A stretch of DNA of 64,000 bases from CAIXQW01 sp046049675 (GTDB taxonomy: Bacteria > Bacteroidota > Bacteroidia > Chitinophagales > Chitinophagaceae): assembly GCA_046049675.1 (NCBI GenBank), contig JBJORA010000012.1:5125-69124 (forward strand), read 5' to 3'. Numbering within the stretch: position 1 is the stretch's first letter; the number at the start of each line of letters is the position of its first letter. Made by a program: the position numbers and the translations under genes. The notes beneath the pieces were generated by a model, which was not told where the DNA came from, did no database searches, and saw only the letters and a list, made by a program, of their open reading frames with translations. This document shows, one piece after another, positions 16,785 to 25,450 of this stretch.

Positions 16785-19133
16785 ATGAGCAAATCGGTAA
16801 AATGGCTGTGGATATTATACTTAATAGGGCTTGCATTATTTGTAGGCGTAGTAGTTGCAGCCAAAAAAGGTATGCTTGGCGAAATGCCAAAACTTAGCGA
16901 GTTAGAGAATCCCAAAAGCATGCAGGCCAGCGAAGTTTTTAGTAGCGAAGGCAAAATGATTGGTAAGTACTATTTAGAGTATCGCGAGCCAGTTGTGTAC
17001 GATGAAATAAGTAAGAATGTTGTTGATGCATTGGTGTGTACAGAAGACGAACGTTTTTACACACATAGCGGTATAGATGCCGAAGCAATAGGTCGTGCTG
17101 TAAAGGGTGTTGTAACTTTTAATCCAAGCGGTGGTGCAAGTACTATTAGTCAGCAGCTTGCTAAGGCATTGCTAGGGCAAGGTAGTCGCAATATCTTTCA
17201 ACGTCTAGTAGAAAAAATAAAAGAGCAAATTGTAGCCGTAATGCTAGAGCGCAATTTGACTAAAAATGAAATTCTTACTGCATACCTCAATACAGTTCCA
17301 TTTGGACAAAATGCATTTGGCATTAAAGCAGCTAGTAAAGTATATTTTAGTAAAACACCTGATTCTCTTAATGTTGAAGAAGCAGCTGTATTGGTTGGCT
17401 TGTTAAAGGGTAATACAATGTACAATCCCGTTAAACACCCTGATGCCAGTAAAGGCCGCCGCAATGTTGTAATACAAAAAATGATGGACAATGGCAAGCT
17501 AAGCCTAAACGATGGCGAACGCTTAAAGCTTAAACCATTAGTGCTTAATATGTCGCCAATCCAAGATTACGAGGATATGCCTGCGCCTTACTTTAGACAA
17601 GTCGTAGAGCAAGATGCAAAACGTTGGTGCAAAAAGAAAGGCTTAAATCTTTACAAAGATGGGCTTCGCATTTACACAACGCTAGATACGTTAATGCAAG
17701 AACATGCTGAAAAGGCTGTTGCACAATTTGCACCTCATTTAAGCAGAGGCCGCGGCACTTGGCGTTGGGCACGCAAGCCTCAGTACCTCGAGAACCTCAT
17801 GAAGCAAACCGAGCGCTATGCCATGTATAAAGAGAAAGGCATGAAGCACGAGTTGATTATGGAGCAATTGAAGAAGCCTGTAAAAATGAAAATTTTCCAA
17901 TGGAACAATAAGCTCGAAAAAGACACAACCATCTCGCCGATAGATAGCGTAAAAATTATGCGTGCCTTTGTACAAACTGGTTTACTAGCAATGGATCCTG
18001 CAAGTGGAGAAGTAAAAGCATGGGTAGGTGGTATCAATCACAAATATTTTAAGTACGACCACTGTGGCTACGAAACACGCCGACAAGTAGGTAGTACCAT
18101 TAAACCGTTGTTGTATTGCTTAGCTGTAGACAACAATTATAGCCCTTGCTCACCAGTAAGCTGTGCGCCAGTATTCTTCCCTGGCCATAGGCTTTACAAC
18201 GCAGGTGGCAGTAGTTATGGCACTTTAAGTATGAAAAATGCTTTGGCCTATTCTGTCAATAATGGTACGCTATACGTGTTGAAGCAGGTAGGTATTAAAA
18301 GCTTTGTAGATTTTTGTAGAAAATGTGGCATTGAAAGTAAGATTGAAGAATATCCTTCTTTGGCCTTAGGTGCTTTTGAAATTTCTTTGATAGAAATGTT
18401 GCGCACGTATACCATGTTTCCGAACTATGGTATTAATACAAAACCAATCTATATTACACGTATAGAAGACCGCAACGGCAACTTACTTGAAAACTTTGTA
18501 CCAGACCGTAAGGAAGTAATAAATGAACAAACAGCCTACAAAATGATACGCATGATGCAAGGCACTACAAGCTTTGGTACTGGTAAAAACCTTAAGCCAC
18601 GCTTTGGCATTCGTGGTGAGGTAGCTGGTAAAACTGGTACAACGAACGACGAGGCTGATGCTTGGTTTATTGGCTACAGTCCAACACTGTTAGCAGGTGT
18701 GTGGACAGGCTGCGAAGATCGCTTTATGGGCTTGGGTCTTGGACAAGGCGCTACTGCCGCGGGTCCAATTTGGGGTGCCTTCTTTAAGTATGTGCAAAAC
18801 GATAGCCGTTTACCTTATGGCGAGCAAACAGAATTTGAAGTACCACTAAGCATGGAAGGCGTAGACATTTGCGATATGCTAGATCACAACCAACTTGTGC
18901 GCCGCAAAAATGTGCGCTCTATGGTGCGTAAATCTAGTACGCCAAAAGCAAAGCGTGCTGATGCAGATGCTTCTGGTGGTGATCCAATTCCTCCTGCAGC
19001 TGGCTCGGGCGACGAAATAAAAGAAGACTTCCAACCGATTGGCACTGAAGGCAGCGGTGGCGGCGGCGGTGGTGGCGGCGATAATGGTGGCGGCGGAGAC
19101 GGCGGTGGCAACAACGGCGACGGTGGCATGTAA
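16785..19133 (+). CDS. mrcA: bifunctional penicillin-binding protein 1A
   Basis: Class A PBP that polymerises glycan strands and cross-links peptides at the inner membrane. The 782 residues contain one N-terminal membrane helix (about 7-27), then the GT51 glycosyltransferase with EDERFYTHSGID (catalytic Glu), GGASTISQQLAK, RNLTKNEILTAYLN and FGIKAASKVYF. The transpeptidase follows with the active serine in QVGSTIKP, the SxN motif in YSVNNG and the KTG motif in GKTGTTN. The tail is unusual: after a basic, proline-containing linker it ends in about 30 residues that are nearly all Gly with Asp/Asn. The next gene (DUF3108) begins 33 bases on. Confidence 0.95.
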   Translation: MSKSVKWLWILYLIGLALFVGVVVAAKKGMLGEMPKLSELENPKSMQASEVFSSEGKMIGKYYLEYREPVVYDEISKNVVDALVCTEDERFYTHSGIDAEAIGRAVKGVVTFNPSGGASTISQQLAKALLGQGSRNIFQRLVEKIKEQIVAVMLERNLTKNEILTAYLNTVPFGQNAFGIKAASKVYFSKTPDSLNVEEAAVLVGLLKGNTMYNPVKHPDASKGRRNVVIQKMMDNGKLSLNDGERLKLKPLVLNMSPIQDYEDMPAPYFRQVVEQDAKRWCKKKGLNLYKDGLRIYTTLDTLMQEHAEKAVAQFAPHLSRGRGTWRWARKPQYLENLMKQTERYAMYKEKGMKHELIMEQLKKPVKMKIFQWNNKLEKDTTISPIDSVKIMRAFVQTGLLAMDPASGEVKAWVGGINHKYFKYDHCGYETRRQVGSTIKPLLYCLAVDNNYSPCSPVSCAPVFFPGHRLYNAGGSSYGTLSMKNALAYSVNNGTLYVLKQVGIKSFVDFCRKCGIESKIEEYPSLALGAFEISLIEMLRTYTMFPNYGINTKPIYITRIEDRNGNLLENFVPDRKEVINEQTAYKMIRMMQGTTSFGTGKNLKPRFGIRGEVAGKTGTTNDEADAWFIGYSPTLLAGVWTGCEDRFMGLGLGQGATAAGPIWGAFFKYVQNDSRLPYGEQTEFEVPLSMEGVDICDMLDHNQLVRRKNVRSMVRKSSTPKAKRADADASGGDPIPPAAGSGDEIKEDFQPIGTEGSGGGGGGGGDNGGGGDGGGNNGDGGM

Positions 19134-19166
19134 TTTGTAGTAGCTTGGCATACAGAACAAAAAGCA

Positions 19167-19979
19167 ATGAAATTGTTTAGAAAAATTGGACTTGCTGTGT
19201 GCTTGGTTAGCATTGGAATTTGCACCATGTCAAGCGGCAACGCTTGCAAAATAAAAAACACAAGCTTTAAGGTAGGCGAGAGCATCACTTATAAAGTGTA
19301 TTACCACTGGGGTGCCATGGATGTAGGTGCAGGTACTGCAACCTTTAATACCAACTACGAAAAGTATAATGGCAAAAATGTGTATCACATTACAGGCAGT
19401 GGCAAAACCTATAAATCATACGACTACTTTTTTAAGGTACGCGACCTCTACCAATCTTATATAGATACCAATACCATGCTACCGATGCGCTTTATGCGTG
19501 ATGTGCAAGAAGGTGGCACCAAGTTTAAGAATGACGTCACTTTTGACCATAATGGCACAAAAGCAAAAAGTACCACGGCCACGACAACAATTACAAACTG
19601 TTGCCAAGATGTGTTGAGCATGATTTACTGGAGCCGTAATATCGACTATAGCAAAATGAAGCCAGGCGATAAGGTTTACTTTGACATGTTTATTGATGAT
19701 GCCGTGTACAATTTGTATATCCGCTATCTTGGTAAAGAGCAAGTGAAAACAGACCTCGGTACTTTTAATTGTATCAAGTTTAGACCATTGCTTGTAAAAG
19801 GCACCATGTTTAATGGCGGAGAGCAAATGCTTGTTTGGGCAACAGACGACCCTAATCACTTACCTGTGCGCATTGAAGCCACTATAGCAGTTGGCGAAAT
19901 TCGTGCAGATCTTTCGGCGGCTAATGGTTTACGCCATGGCCTAACGAGCTGGATAAAAAAGTACTACGATAAGAAGTAG
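19167..19979 (+). CDS. DUF3108 domain exported protein
   Basis: A 270-residue protein with an N-terminal signal peptide (core GLAVCLVSIGICTM). The mature part matches DUF3108: FKVGESITYKVYYHWGAMDVG near residue 36, HITGSGKTYKSYDYFFKVRD, and a C-terminal LGTFNCIKFRPLLVKG with WATDDPNHLPVRIEA. This family is a periplasmic beta-structure of unknown role, common in Bacteroidota and Proteobacteria. It follows PBP1A after 33 bases on the same strand and may share its transcript, which would hint at an envelope role, but that is only inference from position. Confidence 0.85.
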   Translation: MKLFRKIGLAVCLVSIGICTMSSGNACKIKNTSFKVGESITYKVYYHWGAMDVGAGTATFNTNYEKYNGKNVYHITGSGKTYKSYDYFFKVRDLYQSYIDTNTMLPMRFMRDVQEGGTKFKNDVTFDHNGTKAKSTTATTTITNCCQDVLSMIYWSRNIDYSKMKPGDKVYFDMFIDDAVYNLYIRYLGKEQVKTDLGTFNCIKFRPLLVKGTMFNGGEQMLVWATDDPNHLPVRIEATIAVGEIRADLSAANGLRHGLTSWIKKYYDKK

Positions 19980-20045
19980 GGATTGTTGCAAAACGGGAAT
20001 GGAGGTAGAAAGTTTGCAAAGACTCTACATAAAATTAGCAAAAAC

Positions 20046-20423
20046 ATGAAACCGAATTCAGCAAAACACTTTTACTTTTTTGTCGCCACAATTATTTTAT
20101 CAATGCTGACAGTTACTGTTAATGCACAAACAAAAGCAAGCAATAAAGTAGTACAAAAATCCACGGCAAAACGCAGTACGAAAAAAAAGGAATTGGTTTA
20201 TCTTTATGCTGCTAACGGAGGGATGGTTGGATATTTTAGTGATGGTTCTGTAGTTGAATGTCCAAGATGTGATTTTTGCAGAAGTAACATATTAGCAATG
20301 TTTAAGGAAAAACCCATGAGACAATGGGACTTAAAGAAACCCAAAGGTTTTGTATCATATAAAGTAGACAATGGATGGGTTTTAATAAAATATAAATGGA
20401 AAGAAAAAGTACCACAATTCTAA
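20046..20423 (+). CDS. small secreted protein with clustered cysteines
   Basis: No family recognised. The ATG at 20046 gives a 125-residue protein with a signal peptide (core FFVATIILSMLTVTVNA, then Q). A Lys/Ser/Thr-rich linker follows, then a small domain with VECPRCDFCRSN, which holds three cysteines in a C-x2-C-x2-C arrangement. In an exported protein such a cluster may form disulfides or bind metal. A TTG at 19983 is in frame but the added residues look non-coding. It begins 66 bases after the DUF3108 gene. Confidence 0.7.
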   Translation: MKPNSAKHFYFFVATIILSMLTVTVNAQTKASNKVVQKSTAKRSTKKKELVYLYAANGGMVGYFSDGSVVECPRCDFCRSNILAMFKEKPMRQWDLKKPKGFVSYKVDNGWVLIKYKWKEKVPQF

Positions 20424-20432
20424 ATGAAAAAA

Positions 20433-20458
20433 CCAACCTAATCCCAAAATTAGTTTGG
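20433..20458. terminator. hairpin between convergent genes, possible terminator
   Basis: A 10-bp stem with one mismatch (CCAACCTAAT against ATTAGTTTGG) and a 6-base loop lies 10 bases after the stop at 20423. No T-run follows directly, so this is a weak terminator candidate for the plus-strand gene. Confidence 0.35.
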
Positions 20459-20518
20459 TAAGGCGAGTTTGGTAATTTTTAAACCACAGAGGGAACAAAG
20501 TAAACAAAGGGTTGGTGT

Positions 20519-22033
20519 TTATTGCTTCAAAAATGGCCGCACTAACACGCGCCCATCTATTGTTACCTTAACATAATACATGCCACTAGGCCATGTGTAA
20601 CAAAGTATTTGATGTTGCAATGTGTTAGGCTGGCTTTGATACACGATGTCGCCTTGCATATTATACACCGCGATTTGTGATACGGTGTTTTGGCCTTCTA
20701 CCGTTAAGTGGTGAAAAGCAGGATTAGGAAAAATGCTAAATGTACTTGCAAGATCGTGTTGCGGATTTACAGCAGCTGGATAGCATAAATTAGGGTCGTA
20801 GCAACCAAGGGAATCTACATGTATGATGTAAGCAAACTTATCGGCAGCAGAGCCATGTGCAAAGCCGCATAGCAAATAGCTGCCGTCGCTGCGCTGTAGG
20901 CCGTCGTTTAGTATCCATAAGGCAGAGTCCATGTGGTTGTAGCAATGCTGCCATACGACACTTGGTTTAGTGTCTACTAGCATTGCACTCGCAAACATCC
21001 AAAAGCCATTGCCTGGTACAATTTCTCGTTCCCCCAGTACTAAAAATCGTGAATTGCTTATTTTGCGTATACCATAAGTAATTACCCTTGACTCGCCAGC
21101 ATATATAACGCTGTCTACCTCTAATGTGCCAGCAAGGTTTAGCACTTGGTAGCGAATTGCACTGTAATAAGAACCGCCAATCTCGTCAGTGTCTGTAACT
21201 AATACTAGTTTTTCTACCCCATTACTGGCTGTTATGGAACTCATTAAAGCCCTTGATTGATCCTCCACATAAGGCATGCTATCTATGCTTACAACTGCAC
21301 CTGTGCTAGTATCTAGGTGTTTTACGAAAGTGTATTCAATATCGTCACTGCCAGGACCTGCCAAATTGTAACAGCTTATGTGCATTTGACTGCCAATACC
21401 TACAAGATTTACGGGTGATTCTTTAGTACCATGTTGAAAATCCTGAATCCACATGGCGTTTAGTTCTGAATCAAACTTTGCAACGAATACCCTAAAGCTA
21501 TCTGCCCATTTGTGACCAACAATATGCCTAGCTGTAAAGTAAATATTGCCGTTGTATTGCACAAAGTCAAAAGGGTCTAAAACCTCATTGGAATCTCCAA
21601 GTTCAATTTGTTTAAGTATATTGAATGCACTATCGGTCTTCAAGAAACGAATTCTAACTCGCCAAGGATTCAATGTATCTTTGGATAATAATATCTGCCG
21701 TACATAATAGCAATTATTTAGCTTATCGTATATGAAATAGCTTGGTTCTTTACCAAGCGAATTGATAAAATTTACATTGTGGCTGTTATGTTGAAACTGC
21801 TGATTATAACCAATCACACCGCAGCCTACTGTATTATCACTATCATAGGTACCATACAGCAAGGTTAAGCTATCATTATCACTAGGGTAGAACGTCCAGC
21901 CACTTATCACGCTGCGTTGTTGGCCACTTATGCTATCGTACTCATGTGGCACAACAATGGTATTGTACTGCGCAAAACACAATTTGGTCAAAAACACCAA
22001 TAATGCAAGTTGTATGGATACTTTAATGCTCAA
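20519..22033 (-). CDS. T9SS-exported protein with type A sorting domain
   Basis: A 504-residue secreted protein. It begins with a signal peptide (VSIQLALLVFLTKLCFAQ) and ends in an about 75-residue type A C-terminal sorting domain: FSIFPNPAFHHLTVEG, then QIAVYNMQGDIVY and PSGMYYVKVTIDGR. That domain sends proteins through the type IX system, where it is cleaved on the surface. The middle is beta-rich with repeating strands and Asp/Ser-rich loops, possibly a beta-propeller, but without an enzyme motif I recognise. Function of the passenger is unknown. The PorW/SprE-like component is encoded about 4 kb away. Confidence 0.88.
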   Translation of the reverse strand: MSIKVSIQLALLVFLTKLCFAQYNTIVVPHEYDSISGQQRSVISGWTFYPSDNDSLTLLYGTYDSDNTVGCGVIGYNQQFQHNSHNVNFINSLGKEPSYFIYDKLNNCYYVRQILLSKDTLNPWRVRIRFLKTDSAFNILKQIELGDSNEVLDPFDFVQYNGNIYFTARHIVGHKWADSFRVFVAKFDSELNAMWIQDFQHGTKESPVNLVGIGSQMHISCYNLAGPGSDDIEYTFVKHLDTSTGAVVSIDSMPYVEDQSRALMSSITASNGVEKLVLVTDTDEIGGSYYSAIRYQVLNLAGTLEVDSVIYAGESRVITYGIRKISNSRFLVLGEREIVPGNGFWMFASAMLVDTKPSVVWQHCYNHMDSALWILNDGLQRSDGSYLLCGFAHGSAADKFAYIIHVDSLGCYDPNLCYPAAVNPQHDLASTFSIFPNPAFHHLTVEGQNTVSQIAVYNMQGDIVYQSQPNTLQHQILCYTWPSGMYYVKVTIDGRVLVRPFLKQ

Positions 22034-22216
22034 GCTTTGTAAACTGTTGTTGATGCCTAGAAGTTTCTGTATGTACTTCTACAAAATATGTGCCTGCAAA
22101 ACGGGTATAAGGTGCTAGCGGATACATAACCGAGTGAATTGGTATTGTAAAGATATAAAATTTACTCCACTAAAGTGCACACCTAAAGCCTTGCAAAAAC
22201 AAGTTTAGTGCCGTCC

Positions 22217-23389
22217 TTACAACACCTGCACAATCAAAAACTTCAAGTAATTGGTATTCTCCATATTCCACAAAATAGGGTGGTCGGCAGCTTGCGCTCT
22301 AAATTCTACCTGTCGCAAAACACGCTTAGCATCTCGTGCTGCCATAGCAATGGTATCTAAAAATACTTCTGGCCTTACTAGGTTCGTGCAGCTTGCCGTT
22401 ACTAAAAATCCGCCTGGCTTTACCAATTGAATTCCACGTAAATTAATTTCTTTGTAACCAGTGATAGCCTTTTGTATGTTTTCTCTGCTTTTAGTAAATG
22501 CAGGTGGATCTAGCATCACCACATCCCACTGCTTGCCTTCGCGCACATATTGCTTTAACCTATCAAAGGCATTGCAAGCCTCAAAACGCACCACATCTTG
22601 CAGTTTATTGAGCTTGGCATTTTCTGTTGCTTGTGCCACAGCATGCTCGCTAATATCTAAACCCAATACAGATTTTGCGCCGTAGTGGCCTGCATGTATA
22701 CTAAACGTGCCCGTATACGTAAACGCCTCTAACACATCTTGGTCTTTTACAATGGTACTTATCGCACGACGATTATCTTTTTGATCTAGAAAGTAGCCCG
22801 TCTTTTGGCCGTTTTCTATATCTACATAAAACCAAATACCATTCTCTTTTATCTTTACCTTAGTTGGAAATTCAGCCGACAAGAAGCCTTTTTGTTCTTC
22901 CAAACCTTCTAGCTTGCGCACAGGCACATCATTGCGTTCGTAGATGCCTTTAGGTGAAAATATCTTTTCTAATGCTTCTACAATAGCGGGCTTCCATAAG
23001 TCTATCCCTAAGGCCAAGGTTTGAATTACAAAATAATCATTGAACTTATCAATCACCAAAGCAGGTAAGCCATCTGCCTCGCCAAATACCAAACGGCAAT
23101 TGTCTATATAGCCAAGCTTCTGCCTGTAAGCCCAAGCCTCGCGAATCTTGTTTTCAAAGAATGTTTTGTTGATGAGCTCGTCTTTGTTTCGTGTGAGTAA
23201 ACGCACTTGTATTTGCGAAGCCGCATTGTAGTAGCCCTTGCCAACAAACTTATTGTCGTGTGTATGCACTTTTACAATGCCCCCAGGTTTTACACCTTCG
23301 TCAACTTTATCTACCTCATTCGCAAAAATCCAAGGATGGCCATTGAGTATTCTGTGCCCCGCACGTTTATTTAAGTATACTGTTTGCAT
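22217..23389 (-). CDS. rlmI: RlmI-like class I rRNA methyltransferase
   Basis: A 390-residue SAM-dependent methyltransferase of the RlmI/RlmK-type family; E. coli RlmI methylates C5 of cytosine 1962 in 23S rRNA. Seen are an N-terminal PUA domain (NGHPWIFANEVDKV near residue 17), a central EEHEE-like part, and a Rossmann methyltransferase with VLEAFTYTGTFSIHAG for SAM binding, VVMLDPPAFTKS as the catalytic motif, and a cysteine in VTASCTNLV. Its start codon shares one base with the stop of the upstream cytochrome gene, so translation is probably coupled. The exact base modified is inferred from family only. Confidence 0.88.
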   Translation of the reverse strand: MQTVYLNKRAGHRILNGHPWIFANEVDKVDEGVKPGGIVKVHTHDNKFVGKGYYNAASQIQVRLLTRNKDELINKTFFENKIREAWAYRQKLGYIDNCRLVFGEADGLPALVIDKFNDYFVIQTLALGIDLWKPAIVEALEKIFSPKGIYERNDVPVRKLEGLEEQKGFLSAEFPTKVKIKENGIWFYVDIENGQKTGYFLDQKDNRRAISTIVKDQDVLEAFTYTGTFSIHAGHYGAKSVLGLDISEHAVAQATENAKLNKLQDVVRFEACNAFDRLKQYVREGKQWDVVMLDPPAFTKSRENIQKAITGYKEINLRGIQLVKPGGFLVTASCTNLVRPEVFLDTIAMAARDAKRVLRQVEFRAQAADHPILWNMENTNYLKFLIVQVL

Positions 23390-25293
23390 TATTGTAAATC
23401 TTTTAGCATGGCTTGCACTTGCACATTATTGGGTTCTAAGATAAGCGCTTGTTGCAAGAGTGGTTTTATTTTGTTTTGCTGATTGGTATTGTAGTATGCC
23501 ACAGCAAGGTTTATAATGTTCTGCACATTGTCGGGATCTAGCATATGCGCCGTGCTTGCTAATTGCATGGCTAGACCAAAGTTTTGCTTCTGCATGGCTA
23601 GAAAAGCTAAGCCTACATTGGCAGATGCTCTTCTAGGATTTTCTGTGGCAATAAAGCTGAGTACTTTTTCTGCCTCGGGTAAATTTTTTAAGGCTACAAG
23701 GCAATCTGCTAGTTTTTGCTGAAAATCTAAATTATATTTTTGCAAAGTTGTACTTCTTTGCAAGTAAGGTAAAGCTGCATTGTAATCACCAAGTTTGCCG
23801 AGGCTTTCGCCAATGCGATAGGCATTCCAAGCATCAGTAATTTTATTTGCCGCAAAGGCGCTTGCGAGTTCTTTTACAGTTGTATAGTCTTTGCGCAAAA
23901 ATGCTAAACGAATTAAATCTTGGTTTTGTATGCTTGATTGCTTTTTGTCTTGTGCTAAAAATTTCTGCGCGCTATCTAATAGAATCGGATTTTCAGCATA
24001 GCGTTCAAAAAATTCCAAATAGCCTCTTGCACTTGCACGCGCACTAGGAGAAGCATTGTTGTAACAAGTTAGTTTTACAAAATTATCTGAACGACTCTGC
24101 TCAACAGCCGCAATGTTACGCACAATGCGATGATCGTGTACAGCTACGTGAGGTATATCTACACTTTCGTTTTTGCCCATATGGCAACTGTAGCAATTAT
24201 CTTGCTTTTGATCGCGCGTGGCTTGCGGTGCCATACAATCTTTGCCAGCATTGTGGCAGTTTTTACAAGCATTATTGTATTGTTTAGCAGGCGTACTTTT
24301 TACACTAATGTGCGGATTATGACAAGTTATGCAACTCATCTGATGGCTTTTTGTAAAACAGGCGCTCATTTGCATGCGTTCTACATGGCTCGCCATAATC
24401 ATCTTGTTGTTTTGCTCGTGCTCTGGCAAAAACACATGCCAATCGTTGCTTAGCGTGATGCTTGGTTGAAAGTCAAAGAAGTTTTTGCCATCGTTTAATG
24501 CGCTTACACCTTGTAAGTGGCAGCGCATACACAAGTTGTTTTGCTGATCTATGGTCATGCGGCGCGGGTTGACAATGCTATAGTCAGGTGTTTTACTTGT
24601 ATCTACAATTTTGCCTAAAGCCATTGCATCGGCGTGCAAACTTCCAGGGCCGTGGCAACGCTCGCAATCAATGCCCAACTTTATCTCGCTGTATTTATTG
24701 AGACTACCTTCTACCATTGTTGGATAGCCATTGTGGCATGTAATACACTCTGCTTCAATTTTTCTATCAAAGCGTGTATTACCAGTTTCGTAGCCGGGCG
24801 CCAGATCCCATTTTTGCTGCTGCGTGTAAAATGTGATAGGCGCTTGATGCAAGTAGCCGTTGATATTGATAATATGCGAATTAGTATGCTGTCCGCTGCC
24901 AACAATATAATGGATGGTTTCAATGCGCTTGTGAACGGTATCGCCATTGCTGAGTCTGAATTCTAAAAACTTCAGCGAATCGCCGTCCCAATAAGGGCGA
25001 TAGTACAGGTTCTTTTGCTTGTCGTACACAATTGCTTTAGCAGGATCAAAGTTGGCGGCACTTTTTTGCTTATTGGCCAAGCCCCAGCTTTGTCCCATGC
25101 CCGTTTGTATATATGTATTGTACACGTCGGCATGGCAGGTGCTACATTTTGCGATGCCTACATATTTTGCTTCTGGGTTGCCAATATTTTTATATACCGA
25201 TGCCTGGCCAGTATTACATTGGCTAAACATAATAGCGGCGGCGCATCCTGCCAAAAACAGCACAAGAAAAACGATATGTGTTTTGCGAACCAC
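23389..25293 (-). CDS. heptaheme cytochrome c lipoprotein with TPR domain
   Basis: A 634-residue exported protein with seven CxxCH haem sites, starting near residues 50, 183, 210, 255, 321, 343 and 367. The order and spacing resemble the cytochrome c554/nitrite-reductase-like multihaem family. The N-terminus carries a lipobox ending in LAGC, so it is probably a membrane-anchored periplasmic lipoprotein. From about residue 430 to the end there are TPR repeats (for example YNAALPYLQRSTTL and AEKVLSFIATENPRRASANVG). It could pass electrons between respiratory partners, but no cytochrome-maturation or terminal-reductase gene is nearby, so the redox partner is unknown. The stop overlaps the methyltransferase start by one base. 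Confidence 0.88.
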   Translation of the reverse strand: MVRKTHIVFLVLFLAGCAAAIMFSQCNTGQASVYKNIGNPEAKYVGIAKCSTCHADVYNTYIQTGMGQSWGLANKQKSAANFDPAKAIVYDKQKNLYYRPYWDGDSLKFLEFRLSNGDTVHKRIETIHYIVGSGQHTNSHIININGYLHQAPITFYTQQQKWDLAPGYETGNTRFDRKIEAECITCHNGYPTMVEGSLNKYSEIKLGIDCERCHGPGSLHADAMALGKIVDTSKTPDYSIVNPRRMTIDQQNNLCMRCHLQGVSALNDGKNFFDFQPSITLSNDWHVFLPEHEQNNKMIMASHVERMQMSACFTKSHQMSCITCHNPHISVKSTPAKQYNNACKNCHNAGKDCMAPQATRDQKQDNCYSCHMGKNESVDIPHVAVHDHRIVRNIAAVEQSRSDNFVKLTCYNNASPSARASARGYLEFFERYAENPILLDSAQKFLAQDKKQSSIQNQDLIRLAFLRKDYTTVKELASAFAANKITDAWNAYRIGESLGKLGDYNAALPYLQRSTTLQKYNLDFQQKLADCLVALKNLPEAEKVLSFIATENPRRASANVGLAFLAMQKQNFGLAMQLASTAHMLDPDNVQNIINLAVAYYNTNQQNKIKPLLQQALILEPNNVQVQAMLKDLQ

Positions 25294-25450
25294 GAGCTTG
25301 TAAAGTTATGACATTAGCATTTCAAAAAGCAAGGCAGTGTTGCGGTGATTTCATTCAAGAAATAGCCGTAGTTAGGCCAAAGCCGCGATATGAGATATTT
25401 AGCATTTACGCGTTGATTTCTCACTTATCTTCGACGCTCGGAAAAGCATT

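Noticed and set aside
18884..19288. Antisense Pro/Arg-rich frames opposite the PBP1A tail
   Set aside because: They are the complement of the Gly-rich repeat and have no independent support.
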